Origin: Chromobacterium sp. ATCC 53434 | GTDB taxonomy: Bacteria > Pseudomonadota > Gammaproteobacteria > Burkholderiales > Chromobacteriaceae | Length of the DNA stretch: 64,000 nucleotides | Assembly (NCBI RefSeq): GCF_002848345.1 | Contig: NZ_CP025429.1 | Span: forward strand, 868,001-932,000 | Reading direction: 5' to 3' | Shown here: positions 35,532 through 46,558 of the stretch, in pieces | Position numbering within the stretch: position 1 is the first letter of the stretch | Layout: each line of letters starts with the position of its first letter | The notes under the pieces: generated by a model | What the model was told of the DNA's origin: nothing | Databases searched by the model: none | The model's input: only the letters and a program-made list of their open reading frames with translations | Translations under genes and position numbers: made by a program

Positions 35532-36845
35532 TCAAGCTCCGCTGACGATATCCGGGGCTTCCGAGCAGACCCTGTTGCGCCCGCTCTCCTTGGCCTGATA
35601 CAAGGCTTCATCTGCCCGCTTCACCAAATCATCCGCCGTTTCTCCCTTGCGCAGAACCGCAACGCCGAAGCTGCTGGTCTTGCTGCCGATATCGGCAAAG
35701 GCATGCGCTTGCACACTGGCGCGCAAGTGTTCGGCCAGGCGCAAGGCCTGTTCCAGAGTGGTCTGAGGACAAAGAATCAGGAACTCTTCGCCACCCCAAC
35801 GACCCATGATGTCGGTCGTTCGCACCGCGCGGCTCAAGATGCCGGTGAATTCTCGAAGCAGGGCGTCTCCAACCAGATGCCCGCGGCTGTCGTTGACGGA
35901 CTTGAATTTGTCGATGTCGGTCAGGATCACCGCCAGCGGGCGGCTGTCAGGGTCGGCCAGCGCCATCACGCTGTTGAAAGCCTCGTCCAGGCCCCGGCGG
36001 TTGACCGCGCCGGTCAGCTTGTCGGTTACTGCCAGCTGGGCCAACTGCTGGTGCGCTTCGAGCAGCTCGGCCGTTCGCTGCGCGACCTCCTGGCTCAGGA
36101 TCTCGTTGTGGCGCACCTGGAATTCGTGCGCCGTTTGGAGTCGGCCATAGGCATCGTTGAGCCTATCGACCAGCACGCTCAATTCATCGTACGGCCCCTG
36201 CGGGCCCCGGCGCAGCACAAAGGGCGTGAAACGCTTTCCCGGTTCGAAGGACTTGGCGAACTCCGCCATCTGCGTCAAATGCCGCGTGATCATCCATGAG
36301 ATCAGCAAGAGGATGCTGATCGACGTCACCAGCGACTTGCCGCTTTGCGTCGCCAGCACGATGCCAATGCGATCAACGGTGCGGCTATAGAGCGTGTGCA
36401 GATTGGGCGCAATGTAGATCTTGCCAACGATCACCCCATTGCGCTGCAAGACGTACTCGAAGCGCCTTCCCGCATCAGTATCGACCTGCCCGGTTGTCAG
36501 CGTGGCCGACTGGTCGGGGCCGTAGTGGATCGTGGCGCCGGCGACCCAGGGGGAATGACCGATGCCATCGAGCTGCACCTGCATGCCGGCGACGTTGAAG
36601 TTCCAGGCCGCATCGGCAAGGCCGGGCAACTGGCTCTGCTCGATGTAGCGCATGCCCTGCTCAAGTTCGGACACATCGCGTCGATAGTCGAAGAACAACT
36701 GCACCGAGGTCGCGATCAGCGCCGCCGTCGTGCTGATGCAGAGGATCCAGACCAGCATGCGCCGCGCCAGTCCACGCGGCGCGATGAAAATCAAAAGGAG
36801 ATTGCGCAATCGGGCGCTATCCCTGGCCTGGCGATTGGCATCCAT
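35532..36845 (-). CDS. Membrane-bound diguanylate cyclase with periplasmic sensor
   Basis: Makes c-di-GMP; 437 residues. A membrane helix at about 30-50, a periplasmic sensor (55-165), a second helix near 172-190, a HAMP-like and coiled region, then the GGDEF domain with active-site GGEEF. The inhibitory I-site is intact (RTTD, five residues before GGEEF). It starts two bases after the stop of a periplasmic solute-binding gene, implying that a ligand caught there feeds into this cyclase. Confidence 0.92.
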   Translation of the reverse strand: MDANRQARDSARLRNLLLIFIAPRGLARRMLVWILCISTTAALIATSVQLFFDYRRDVSELEQGMRYIEQSQLPGLADAAWNFNVAGMQVQLDGIGHSPWVAGATIHYGPDQSATLTTGQVDTDAGRRFEYVLQRNGVIVGKIYIAPNLHTLYSRTVDRIGIVLATQSGKSLVTSISILLLISWMITRHLTQMAEFAKSFEPGKRFTPFVLRRGPQGPYDELSVLVDRLNDAYGRLQTAHEFQVRHNEILSQEVAQRTAELLEAHQQLAQLAVTDKLTGAVNRRGLDEAFNSVMALADPDSRPLAVILTDIDKFKSVNDSRGHLVGDALLREFTGILSRAVRTTDIMGRWGGEEFLILCPQTTLEQALRLAEHLRASVQAHAFADIGSKTSSFGVAVLRKGETADDLVKRADEALYQAKESGRNRVCSEAPDIVSGA

Positions 36846-36847
36846 GT

Positions 36848-37765
36848 TTACTTGGCCTGCCTGCGGAACGGCGAATAGCGGGCGTAGATGTCCTCGTAGC
36901 GTTTGGCGGCTTCCGGATCAAGCAGGCGGGCTTCCGCGTCGATCCACGGTGGACGTCTGCCCGCCTGGGCAACGATCTCATTGACCCGCGTGACGATCTT
37001 TCGTCCCCACGGCCCCTTGGTGCAAGCGGCATACCCGATCGTGTATTGAGGCTGACCGGCGATGGGCAAGTAAACGAACTTGACCGATGCCGGCAGTTTC
37101 AAATGCCTGGCGAACCAATAGACCTCGTCCGGATAGGCGATGATGTAGTCTACCCACCCGCTGGCCAGCTGGCTGAAAGGCGCCAGGTCGTCGGCGCTTG
37201 TCTGGAGGATGTTCTTTTGCCCGGCCGCCGTCGTGAAAGCCGAAAGAATGATGGGCGGGTATCCCCGCATCTCTTGGCGGACGGTGGTCAACGACAGGTC
37301 ATGCATCAGCCGGGCGATGTCTATGGATCCGTCGGCATTGCGGTAGGCGCTCAGGCGGGCCGTCCTATCGGATCGCACGACGATGTAATACGGCAGCACG
37401 AATTCGACCGGCTTGCTGAATTCCATATACGCTTCGCGCTCGATCGTCTTGAGCAGGCTAGGCTGGCAAACGTGCTGGCCCTGCTTCATCAGGCCGGAGA
37501 CGCGCGCCAGGCTGGCGCGTTCGATGACGCTGTTGTACTCGGGCGTGCGCTCAATGAAATATCGCAGAAACACGTCGGCGTACCCTTGGCCCTTGTCGGG
37601 GCCGTCGGAAATGGTGACCGGTGGATTGCCCGGCATTTGCCATCTGATGGTGTTGTCGTCGGCCCGAGCGTTGGCGCTCATCAGCAGATGGCACAGCGCC
37701 ATCGCTGCGCCAATGAACGTCCAGGAAGAAGCGGTTCGCATCTTCCCGGCGGCGGCTTTCAACAT
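36848..37765 (-). CDS. Periplasmic solute-binding protein, type 3-like
   Basis: Exported protein of 305 residues with a signal peptide (cleaved near NARADD). The fold resembles bacterial extracellular solute-binding family 3, in the small group often next to GGDEF genes. No ABC-transporter genes are beside it, so a sensory rather than uptake role is likely. The ligand is unknown. Coupled tightly to the downstream cyclase. Confidence 0.82.
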   Translation of the reverse strand: MLKAAAGKMRTASSWTFIGAAMALCHLLMSANARADDNTIRWQMPGNPPVTISDGPDKGQGYADVFLRYFIERTPEYNSVIERASLARVSGLMKQGQHVCQPSLLKTIEREAYMEFSKPVEFVLPYYIVVRSDRTARLSAYRNADGSIDIARLMHDLSLTTVRQEMRGYPPIILSAFTTAAGQKNILQTSADDLAPFSQLASGWVDYIIAYPDEVYWFARHLKLPASVKFVYLPIAGQPQYTIGYAACTKGPWGRKIVTRVNEIVAQAGRRPPWIDAEARLLDPEAAKRYEDIYARYSPFRRQAK

Positions 37766-37853
37766 TTCCGTATCCCTTCAAATACACTGGCGATCACGCC
37801 TATTGTCCGTGGCCGGCCGCGGCATCCGCCTGCCAACCCCGATGGGGAGCTCT

Positions 37854-39311
37854 TCAAGGAGCCAGCAAATTTGGGCAGTGCCCCCGCTGCGCCGGCGCAT
37901 CGCTGATCGTGCCGCCGCGAGCGACGCACTGGTCGGGCGGCAGTGGCGTTTTCTGCTCGACAAAGCGGACAAGCAGGTCGAAGGCGTGCTGCGCGTGCGG
38001 CTCGATCAGCTCAAGCTGAGGGAATATGCTGGCGTAGCGCTCGACGTGATTGCCGTTCTGGATCTCATAGAGGCGATAGGCTTGGGCGTGTTCGCCCCCT
38101 TCCGCGGCGACCTGCCGCGCATAGGCTCGCGCATGGTGGTCGATGGGCAGCAGCGCATCCATCGTGCCGGCGACCGTGATCAGCGGGCGCTTGATCTTGC
38201 CGTCTGTGGCGATGGCCGCCACATTGCGGCCAACCGTCGAGGCGGACAGTCGCGCCAGGTAATTGTACCTGCCCGGCCCGGCGCCATAGGTGTCGTAGCT
38301 AGGATCCAGGCGCTTTTGCCATTGGCACTGCGTGGGTTCCCAGAACGAGTCGGCGTGGTTGCTCCATAGCGAGACCTGGCAGTTTTTCGTGCCTTTGACG
38401 AGATCGGGCGGATAGCCGGCCGCCAGGATGTTCAACGCGGCGGTGCTTGTCGGCGAGCGGTCGGAGGCGAGATAGTCGGGGTAGTTGAGGATCGCCGGGG
38501 GCAGATCGGTCAGCAGGCTCGGCCCATGGGGATCGACGAAAGTGCCCTCCCAATCCACACCGCCGTCGAAGTATTCCGGTGCGGTTTCGATCGCGCGGCG
38601 CACCTGATAGCCGCCGTTCGACGTGCCGACCGCATAGGTATAGCGTGGCTTGCGACCATACTGCGCCTCTACGCCGCGGCGCGCCAGCTCGGAGGCCATC
38701 ACCATGAAGTCACGCCAGCGGGTGAAATCCTGGCCAGGGTCGTCGTCGTAGTAATGGACATAGCTAGGCTTGCCCGGCGGCCCGGTTCGGCAGGCCAGCG
38801 GATCCGCCGCCGTGCTTTCTCGCGCGCTGAGCACGCCCTTGTTCTGCGACGCATAGGCATAGCCTTTCTGCAGCACGTAGTCGCTCCAGGCGAAGTCGCC
38901 GTTGAATTCGCTGCGGGCGCCGGAAGCGCCGGCAACGACGAGGCGGCCGTTCCAGTCCTTGGGCAGCCGCAGCAGGAAACGCGCCTGTCCCAGCGGATCC
39001 TTGGCGAAGCGAGCCTGAATCTGCAGGCCGGGAACCGCCTTCTTGATCGGCGGCCTGTTGGCGGCATCCGCCACGAGTATGGCGCGGTCGGCCTGCGGCA
39101 TAAACGCCAAGTGGGGCAGGCCAGGCAGCGAGTCATCGGCCGGCGTGGTGTTGGGGTTGCGGGTCGTCAGATCGGGGCTTTCGACGCAGCTGGCGTCGGC
39201 GAGTTGCGAGTCCAATTCCCGGAGCAGGCGTTCGCAGGAACGCTGCGCGCCAGCAGTGGCCGCGCCGGCGAGGATCAGCAGGGCAAGGGCGGCAGCCGTC
39301 GATTTCCACAT
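37854..39311 (-). CDS. Secreted alpha/beta hydrolase, tannase/feruloyl-esterase-like
   Basis: Exported protein of 485 residues with a signal peptide (ALALLILAGAATAGAQ). The nucleophile elbow is YAVGTSNGGYQVRRA; the Asp and His probably lie in VAGTMDALLP and QNGNHVERY. Eight Cys suggest disulfides. It may cleave aromatic esters or short hydroxyalkanoate oligomers; I cannot tell which. It lies 88 bases upstream of the binding-protein and cyclase pair on the same strand. Confidence 0.8.
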   Translation of the reverse strand: MWKSTAAALALLILAGAATAGAQRSCERLLRELDSQLADASCVESPDLTTRNPNTTPADDSLPGLPHLAFMPQADRAILVADAANRPPIKKAVPGLQIQARFAKDPLGQARFLLRLPKDWNGRLVVAGASGARSEFNGDFAWSDYVLQKGYAYASQNKGVLSARESTAADPLACRTGPPGKPSYVHYYDDDPGQDFTRWRDFMVMASELARRGVEAQYGRKPRYTYAVGTSNGGYQVRRAIETAPEYFDGGVDWEGTFVDPHGPSLLTDLPPAILNYPDYLASDRSPTSTAALNILAAGYPPDLVKGTKNCQVSLWSNHADSFWEPTQCQWQKRLDPSYDTYGAGPGRYNYLARLSASTVGRNVAAIATDGKIKRPLITVAGTMDALLPIDHHARAYARQVAAEGGEHAQAYRLYEIQNGNHVERYASIFPQLELIEPHAQHAFDLLVRFVEQKTPLPPDQCVARGGTISDAPAQRGHCPNLLAP

Positions 39312-39433
39312 TGCTCGTTTCCTTGGTTTGATGTTTCAGTAGCCGGCTCAGCCGTAGTCGCTCGGCAACCCAACAGGTACGCAATGCCAGCGGTGATGCA
39401 GAATAACTGAATCGTTTGTCCTTTCCTAGACAT
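39275..39433 (-). CDS. Possible small lipoprotein, overlapping the esterase start
   Basis: Frame of 52 residues starting MSRKGQT with a hydrophobic stretch ending in a lipobox (YLLGC, Cys22), preceded by GAGG at good spacing. Its end overlaps the first 37 bases of the esterase gene in another frame. It may be a lysis- or entericidin-type lipoprotein or a translational leader, or chance. I know no match. Confidence 0.35.
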   Translation of the reverse strand: MSRKGQTIQLFCITAGIAYLLGCRATTAEPATETSNQGNEQCGNRRLPPLPC

Positions 39434-39548
39434 CCCAAGCGCCTCACGCCAGCTCCAGCAAGGAGGCGTCATCAGCAAGCCGCGTCTAACCAGACTCAAG
39501 CGTGTCTGGAGACGCGGGGGCGACCCGGATGTCGCCAGACGGAAAAGC

Positions 39549-39574
39549 AAAAAGCCCGCAATGATGCGGGCTTG
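39549..39574 (-). terminator. Rho-independent terminator after guaA
   Basis: On the minus strand AGCCCGCA-TCAT-TGCGGGCT is followed by TTTTTGC. Confidence 0.85.
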
Positions 39575-39610
39575 CATGTGTTTTGGCGCCTGTCGGCGCC
39601 AGGCGTCAGA

Positions 39611-41188
39611 TCATTCCCACTCGATGGTCGCCGGCGGCTTGCCGCTGACATCGTAGACCACGCGGTTGATGCCGCGCACTTCATTGATGATGCGGTTGGA
39701 CGCGCGGCCCAGCAGGCTGTACGGCAGCTCGGCCCAGTGCGCGGTCATGAAGTCGCTGGTCACCACGGCGCGCAGCGCGACGACGTAGTCGTAGGTCCGG
39801 CCGTCGCCCATCACGCCGACGGACTTCACCGGCAGGAAGACGGCGAAGGCCTGGCTGGTCAGCTCGTACCAGTTCTTGCCGGTTTTCTCGTCGACGGTGT
39901 TGCGCAATTCTTCGATGAAGATGGCGTCGGCCTGGCGCAGCAGGTCGGCGTACTCCTGCTTCACTTCGCCGAGGATGCGCACGCCCAGGCCCGGGCCCGG
40001 GAACGGGTGGCGGTAAACCATGTCGTGCGGCAGGCCGAGCGCCACGCCCAGCTGGCGCACTTCGTCCTTGAACAGCTCGCGCAGCGGCTCCAGCAGCTTC
40101 AGGTTCATGTCTTCCGGCAGGCCGCCGACATTGTGGTGGCTCTTGATGGTGTGCGCCTTCTTGGTCTTGGCGCCGGCCGATTCGATCACGTCCGGGTAGA
40201 TGGTGCCCTGGGCCAGCCACTTGGCGTTGGAGAGCTTGCCGGATTCGCGGTCGAAGACTTCGATGAATTCCGCGCCGATGATCTTGCGCTTCTTCTCCGG
40301 ATCGCTTTCGCCGGCCAGCTTGGCCATGAAGTCGGCCTCCGCCTGCACGTGGACAACCTTGACGCCCAGGTTCTGGGCGAACATTTCCATCACCATCTTG
40401 CCTTCGTTCAGGCGCAAGAGGCCGTGATCGACGAAGACGCAGGTCAGTTGCTGGCCGATGGCGCGGTGGATCAGCGCGGCGGCCACGGAGGAGTCGACGC
40501 CGCCGGACAGGCCGAGGATCACTTCTTCGTCGCCGACTTGCTCGCGGATTTTCTTCACCGCCTCGTCGATGTAGTTGGGCATGGTCCAGCTGGGCTTGCA
40601 GCCGGCCACGTGCAGCACGAAGCGGTGGATCATCTCGGTGCCGCGCTTGGTGTGGGTCACTTCCGGGTGGAACTGCACGCCGTAGAAGCCGCGGGCCTCG
40701 TCGGCCATCGCCGCGTACGGGCAGGACGGCGTTTCGGCGATAACCTGGAAGCCGGCCGGCAGCGCGGTCACCTTGTCGCCGTGGCTCATCCACACATCGA
40801 GGAAGCCGTTGCCGGCGTCGTCGATCTGGTCCTGCAGGCCTTCCAGCAGCTTGGAGTGGTGGCGCGCCTTGATCTGGGCGTAGCCGAACTCGCGCTTGTC
40901 GCCGCTTTCCACCTTGCCGCCCAGCGTCTGGGCCATGAACTGCATGCCGTAGCAGATGCCCAGCACCGGCACGCCCAGCTCGAACAGCTTGGGATCGGCC
41001 TGGTAGTCGGACTCGTACACCGAGTTCGGACCGCCGGACAGGATGATGGCCTTCGGCGCGAAGGCCCGGATATCTTCGATGGACATGTCGAAAGAATGAA
41101 GCTCACAGTAAACGTGAGCTTCGCGTACGCGTCGGGCGATCAGTTGGGTGACCTGGGAGCCGAAGTCGAGAATGAGGATCTTGTCCAT
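39611..41188 (-). CDS. guaA: GMP synthase (glutamine-hydrolysing)
   Basis: Makes GMP from XMP, ATP and glutamine; 525 residues, the usual length. The N-terminal glutamine amidotransferase has GICYGMQ with the catalytic Cys; the ATP-pyrophosphatase has [10 protein letters not shown]; the C-terminus ends [19 protein letters not shown] terminator follows. guaB is not adjacent in this window. Confidence 0.97.
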   Translation of the reverse strand: MDKILILDFGSQVTQLIARRVREAHVYCELHSFDMSIEDIRAFAPKAIILSGGPNSVYESDYQADPKLFELGVPVLGICYGMQFMAQTLGGKVESGDKREFGYAQIKARHHSKLLEGLQDQIDDAGNGFLDVWMSHGDKVTALPAGFQVIAETPSCPYAAMADEARGFYGVQFHPEVTHTKRGTEMIHRFVLHVAGCKPSWTMPNYIDEAVKKIREQVGDEEVILGLSGGVDSSVAAALIHRAIGQQLTCVFVDHGLLRLNEGKMVMEMFAQNLGVKVVHVQAEADFMAKLAGESDPEKKRKIIGAEFIEVFDRESGKLSNAKWLAQGTIYPDVIESAGAKTKKAHTIKSHHNVGGLPEDMNLKLLEPLRELFKDEVRQLGVALGLPHDMVYRHPFPGPGLGVRILGEVKQEYADLLRQADAIFIEELRNTVDEKTGKNWYELTSQAFAVFLPVKSVGVMGDGRTYDYVVALRAVVTSDFMTAHWAELPYSLLGRASNRIINEVRGINRVVYDVSGKPPATIEWE

Positions 41189-41266
41189 GCCTATCCTTGA
41201 AAAGTAATGCAGGCCGTTAAGGCCATTATCGTCAATGCTGAAAATTATTCTGTGGTTTCCGGACGC

Positions 41267-41617
41267 TCAGTCTTCGCCGGGTGGCAGTCGGCGCGGCGGC
41301 TCGGTGCGTTCCGGCACCCGGTCGCTGCGCGCGATCAGCAGCAGCACGCCCATCAGCACCATGCCCAAGGCCACGAAGTGGGTGGCGCGCAGGGCCAGCT
41401 GGTCTATCGCGTAGACGCTGGCGCCGGCGTAGGCCAGCATCGGGCTGGTGACCAGCGTCGATTTGTTGAAACCGTCCAGCGCGAATAGCAACACGCCCGC
41501 GGCGAACAGCAGCAGGGCGAGCAGGGTGGAGGTATTGGGCAACAGGGCGGTGCTTTTCAGCAGCCAGACGCAGCCGATGCAGATCAGCGCGATGGGGAGG
41601 GCGGCGCCGCGCTTCAT
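41267..41617 (-). CDS. Small hydrophobic membrane protein, coupled to smpB
   Basis: Protein of 116 residues with four hydrophobic segments and a charged C-terminus ([14 protein letters not shown]). Family not recognised. ATGA overlap with the smpB stop supports its reality and shared translation. Confidence 0.7.
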   Translation of the reverse strand: MKRGAALPIALICIGCVWLLKSTALLPNTSTLLALLLFAAGVLLFALDGFNKSTLVTSPMLAYAGASVYAIDQLALRATHFVALGMVLMGVLLLIARSDRVPERTEPPRRLPPGED

Positions 41618-42069
41618 GCCGCGCCCCGCTGGTTCTTCATCACGCGCTGTTTTTCGCGCTGCCATTCGCGATCCTTCTCGGTGTCGCGCTTGTCGTGCAG
41701 TTTCTTGCCCTTGGCCAGGCCCACTTCGACTTTGACGTTGCCCTTGCTGTAGTGCAGGTCCAGCGCCATCATCGTGTAGCCGGCGCGTTCGACCTTGCCG
41801 ATGAAGCGATTGATCTGCTCCTGCGACATCAACAGCTTGCGCGGGCGCACCGGATCGGGGTTGACGTGGGTGGAGGCGGACTGCAGCGGGGTGATATGGC
41901 AGCCGATCAGCCAGAAGGCGCCGTTCTTCCAGTCGACATAGCTTTCCTTCAACTGGACGCGGCCGGCGCGGATGGCCTTGACCTCCCACCCTTCCAGCAC
42001 AAGCCCGGCCTCGAGTTGTTCCTCGATGAAGTAGTCGTGGAAAGCCTTGCGGTTCTGGATGATGCTCAT
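41614..42069 (-). CDS. smpB: SsrA-binding protein SmpB
   Basis: tmRNA partner in trans-translation and ribosome rescue; 151 residues. Core [19 protein letters not shown] and the basic C-terminal tail ([20 protein letters not shown]) are present. [14 protein letters not shown] is the family start, so the ATG at 42069 was preferred to one at 42123. The ssrA gene is not visible nearby. Followed by an overlapping membrane-protein gene. Confidence 0.96.
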   Translation of the reverse strand: MSIIQNRKAFHDYFIEEQLEAGLVLEGWEVKAIRAGRVQLKESYVDWKNGAFWLIGCHITPLQSASTHVNPDPVRPRKLLMSQEQINRFIGKVERAGYTMMALDLHYSKGNVKVEVGLAKGKKLHDKRDTEKDREWQREKQRVMKNQRGAA

Positions 42070-42257
42070 CTGTGGCGGGTTCCTTTGAATCCGACATTGT
42101 AGCAGAAGCCGGCGCGCAACCAAAATCGTGTCTTTTCAGTGGCTTGATGTGAAGACAGCTTGCGACGGCGGCCGGAGGCGGGCGGCCGACGGCGCTTTTT
42201 GCTAGAATTGCGGCTTGATTGTCAGTTCCGAGACCCCGGCGGCGCCGGGTTTTGCCG

Positions 42258-42695
42258 ATGCAGCTTGTCGAAAAGAGCGTCCTGGTGGCGCATACGCCGG
42301 CGCAGATGTATGCGCTGGTGGACGATATCGAACACTACAGCCGCTTCCTGCCGTGGTGCGGCAAGGCCGAGGTGCTGTCGCGCGATGAGGCGCAGGTGGT
42401 GGCCAGCCTGCATATCGATTACCTGAAGGTGCGCCAGCACTTCACCACCCGCAATCACAATGTCGAGAACGAATCGATCCGGATGGAACTGGTGGACGGG
42501 CCGTTCGAGTCGCTGGAAGGCCTGTGGCACTTCAAGCCGCTGGGCGACTTCGGCTGCAGGATAGAATTCAGCCTGCGCTACCAGTTCTCCAGCCGCATTC
42601 TGGAGAAGCTGATCGGTCCGGTGTTCGGCCATATCTCCGGCTCGTTGGTGGACGCCTTCATCAAGGAAGCGGACAGGAAGTACGGCGATGACTGA
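42258..42695 (+). CDS. ratA: RatA/Coq10-family START-domain protein
   Basis: Protein of 145 residues with the polyketide cyclase/START fold (YALVDDIEHYSRFLPWC, LRYQFSSRILEKLIG). Related to Coq10, which binds ubiquinone, and to E. coli RatA, described as blocking 50S/30S joining. The role here is not settled. It overlaps rnfH by eight bases. Divergent from smpB, as in many proteobacteria. Confidence 0.88.
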   Translation: MQLVEKSVLVAHTPAQMYALVDDIEHYSRFLPWCGKAEVLSRDEAQVVASLHIDYLKVRQHFTTRNHNVENESIRMELVDGPFESLEGLWHFKPLGDFGCRIEFSLRYQFSSRILEKLIGPVFGHISGSLVDAFIKEADRKYGDD

Positions 42696-42990
42696 GCGGT
42701 TGAGCGTGGAGGTGGCCTATGCCCGGCCGGAGCGGCAGTGGCTGGTGGCCTTGAGCCTGCCGTCCGGCGCCTGCGCGCTGGACGCGGTGCGCGCGTCCGG
42801 CATTCTGGCCCAGTGCCCGGAGCTGGACGAGGCGGCGCTGAAGCTGGGCGTGTTCGGCAAGGCGGTCAAGCCCGAGGCCGCGCTGCGCGAGCATGACCGG
42901 GTGGAGATCTACCGTCCGCTGCTGGCCGATCCGAAGGAAGTGCGCCGCCAGCGCGCCGAAGCCGGCAAGAGGACGAAGAAGGGCGGGTGA
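42688..42990 (+). CDS. rnfH: RnfH/UPF0125-family protein
   Basis: Protein of 100 residues with a ubiquitin-like fold: VEVAYARPERQWLVALSLP at the start and VFGKAVKPEAALREHDRVEIYRPL. Usually paired with ratA. Function not known; the RnfH name comes from association with Rnf complexes, which are absent here. A bidirectional terminator follows. Confidence 0.88.
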   Translation: MTERLSVEVAYARPERQWLVALSLPSGACALDAVRASGILAQCPELDEAALKLGVFGKAVKPEAALREHDRVEIYRPLLADPKEVRRQRAEAGKRTKKGG

Positions 42991-43006
42991 GTCCGGCGCT
43001 TCGATA

Positions 43007-43037
43007 AAAAAAGGATGGCTTGCCGCCATCCTTTTTT
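43007..43037. terminator. Bidirectional terminator between rnfH and the GGDEF gene
   Basis: AAAAAAGGATGGC (43007-43019) with GCCATCCTTTTTT (43025-43037), a TTGCC loop. A-run and T-run let it serve both converging genes. Confidence 0.9.
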
Positions 43038-43054
43038 GATTGGCGCCCGGCGGT

Positions 43055-44824
43055 TCAGCTAGGCATGTCCTCGGCCGAGCAGACGCGGTTCTTGCCGTTG
43101 ATCTTGGCCTGATACATCGCGTGGTCGGCGCGCTCCAGCACGTCGGATTCCTGCTCGCCCAGATGCCAGCGCGCGACGCCGGCGCTGAAGGTGATCAATA
43201 GCTTGTCGTTATTGGCCAGGAAGAAGGTCTTGGTCAGCTCGCGCTGCAGGCGCTGCACGGTCTGGATCGCCTCGGTTTCCGGCGTGTCCGGCATCAGAAT
43301 CACGAACTCCTCGCCGCCGAAGCGGGCGACGATGTCGGCCGGGCGCAGGCTGTGCTTGATGGTGTCGACCAGGTATTTCAGCGCGTCGTCGCCGGCCAGG
43401 TGGCCGTAGCGGTCGTTCAGCTGCTTGAAATTGTCGACGTCGATCAGCGCCACCGACAGCGGCGCGGCGGTGCGCTCGGCGCGGCCGATCTCGCGCTGGA
43501 AATATTCGGCCAGGCCGCGGCGGTTGTAGGCGCCGGTCAGCTGGTCTTCCTTGACCTTGTTGCTGGCCGCCTCCAGCGCGCTTTCCAGCTCGCTGATGCG
43601 GTGCTCGGCCGCTTCCACCTGCTCCTTGGCCGAGACCAGTTCGTCGCGCGAGCGGGTCAGGTCCAGCTGCATCACCGAGGTGTCTTCCATCAGCGCGCCT
43701 ATGATGCCGCTCAGCTCGTCGACATTCGGCGTCTGCTTCAGTTTCTCGCTGTGGGCCTGTATCTTGCTGTGGAATTCGTCGGTGCTGTCGGTCATCATCG
43801 CCAGCCGGCTGACGAAGCGGTCCAGCAGCGCGCGCAGCGAGCTGGCGGCCTCGTCCAGCGAGCTCTTCAGCATGCCCTGCTTGCGGATCACTTCCTTCAG
43901 GCTGGTTTCCAGCTGGTAGATGTGCTGCATCGACAGCGGCTCGTGGGCCAGCAGTTCCTGCAGCGAGTCGACCTGGCCCAGCAGGTATTCGTCGGAGCGG
44001 TTCAGCTCGGCGACATTGTCCAGCATCAGCCGGAGCAGGCTGGTCAGGCCGGAAGTCAGACGGCCTTCTTGCTGCGACTGCAGCTCCAGCTTGATCATGA
44101 AGGCCCTGAGCTTGGGCATGAAGGCGTTCAGCCCGGCATCGTCGGTGATGCCGTCCAGCTCCTTCAGCAGGCCTTCCAGGCCGTCGACCAAGTCCGGGTA
44201 GCTGGCGAGCCGCGGCTCCAGGCCGTGCTTCAACGCGAAGGCCAGCGTGCGTTGCCAGGATTGCCAGCTGCCGGACGTGTCGGCGGGAGTGGAGGCCGCG
44301 GGGGCCGGGGCTTCAGGCTCCGGGCTGGTCTCGCGGGCCGACGGCGCCGCGTTCCAGTTCTGCAGCAACGCGACCAGTTTCTGGTTCAGTTCTTCCGGCT
44401 GATTGCCGTAATTGATCAAAACGCGCTCGAGCGCGCTTTGCTTGTGATGTTGAGGCAGGTCGGGCTGGCGGATTTCCCAGCTCTTGATCAGGTTCTGCAG
44501 CAGCAGGCCCCAGCTCTGCGCCAGCTGCTGGGTGGCGAAAGTGCTGCGCAGGAAATCAATGATCAGCTGCGGCGCCTGCTCCCAGCGGTTCTCGTCCAGC
44601 ACCTGTTTCAGCCGGGTCAGCGTGACCTTGGACTGGACGTTTTCCAGCGGCAGGGTTTCCAGGGCGCGCAGCAACAGCACGGCCAACTTGTTGTCGCGCG
44701 CCATCGGGGTCTGCGTCAACTCGTGGTAGACCCGCTCGAAGTTCTCCGGCGTCGGCAGCAGCTTGCGTAAGGACAGCTGCTTCAGGGTTTCTCTTGCCAC
44801 TTCGATGGGGTTCTGTGTCGTCAT
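43055..44824 (-). CDS. Cytosolic diguanylate cyclase with large helical N-terminus
   Basis: Protein of 589 residues without membrane segments. The first 400 residues are mostly helical (a Pro/Ala linker around 165-190), ending in a coiled coil (LVSAKEQVEAAEHRISELESALE), before a GGDEF domain with GGEEF and an intact I-site (RPAD five residues before). It resembles the large GGDEF proteins common in Neisseriales and pseudomonads. The signal it senses is unknown. ATG 44824 was chosen by the family start MTTQNPIEVARETL. Confidence 0.9.
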   Translation of the reverse strand: MTTQNPIEVARETLKQLSLRKLLPTPENFERVYHELTQTPMARDNKLAVLLLRALETLPLENVQSKVTLTRLKQVLDENRWEQAPQLIIDFLRSTFATQQLAQSWGLLLQNLIKSWEIRQPDLPQHHKQSALERVLINYGNQPEELNQKLVALLQNWNAAPSARETSPEPEAPAPAASTPADTSGSWQSWQRTLAFALKHGLEPRLASYPDLVDGLEGLLKELDGITDDAGLNAFMPKLRAFMIKLELQSQQEGRLTSGLTSLLRLMLDNVAELNRSDEYLLGQVDSLQELLAHEPLSMQHIYQLETSLKEVIRKQGMLKSSLDEAASSLRALLDRFVSRLAMMTDSTDEFHSKIQAHSEKLKQTPNVDELSGIIGALMEDTSVMQLDLTRSRDELVSAKEQVEAAEHRISELESALEAASNKVKEDQLTGAYNRRGLAEYFQREIGRAERTAAPLSVALIDVDNFKQLNDRYGHLAGDDALKYLVDTIKHSLRPADIVARFGGEEFVILMPDTPETEAIQTVQRLQRELTKTFFLANNDKLLITFSAGVARWHLGEQESDVLERADHAMYQAKINGKNRVCSAEDMPS

Positions 44825-44869
44825 TGCCCAAACCTTGGTGCTTTTAAGGCGGCCTGCCATCATAGGGTA

Positions 44870-45190
44870 TCAGCGGGAGTGAGTGTCCGTCGGGTGCCTG
44901 TCCAGCGGCGTGTTCTTGCTGGAGTCCAGCAGCTGGAAAAACACCTCGCCGTTGCGGATCATGCCAAGTTCGTTCCTAGCTCTTTCCTCTATTGCGTCGC
45001 TGCCCTGTTTCAGGTCGCGGACTTCTGCGTCCAGGGCGGCGTTGCGGGCGACCAGCTTTTGGGTGGTCGCCCGTTGTTCCTGCAGCTGCTTGTCCAGCTG
45101 CCAGACCCTGAGCCAACTGCCCTTGCCGAACCAGAGCGGCCATTGCAAGGCGAGGATCACGGATACCAGGGTCACGGTCAGCCAGCGCAT
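44870..45190 (-). CDS. ftsB: Cell-division protein FtsB
   Basis: Bitopic divisome protein of 106 residues: an N-terminal membrane helix ([20 protein letters not shown]), a coiled coil ([26 protein letters not shown], shown as a pattern) and the family end [19 protein letters not shown]. Works with FtsL and FtsQ. It follows eno by four bases, the usual eno-ftsB order. Confidence 0.94.
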   Translation of the reverse strand: MRWLTVTLVSVILALQWPLWFGKGSWLRVWQLDKQLQEQRATTQKLVARNAALDAEVRDLKQGSDAIEERARNELGMIRNGEVFFQLLDSSKNTPLDRHPTDTHSR

Positions 45191-45194
45191 GCAA

Positions 45195-46544
<1,350 letters not shown>

Positions 46545-46558
46545 CTACCGGCTGTGTA

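Noticed and set aside
41189..42257. tmRNA gene (ssrA) beside smpB
   Set aside because: No tRNA-like ends or tag-peptide frame were seen in the flanking gaps.
42258..42990. RatA-RnfH (RatB) as a toxin-antitoxin pair
   Set aside because: The pair is conserved next to smpB as housekeeping genes, and nothing in the sequence shows antitoxin behaviour.
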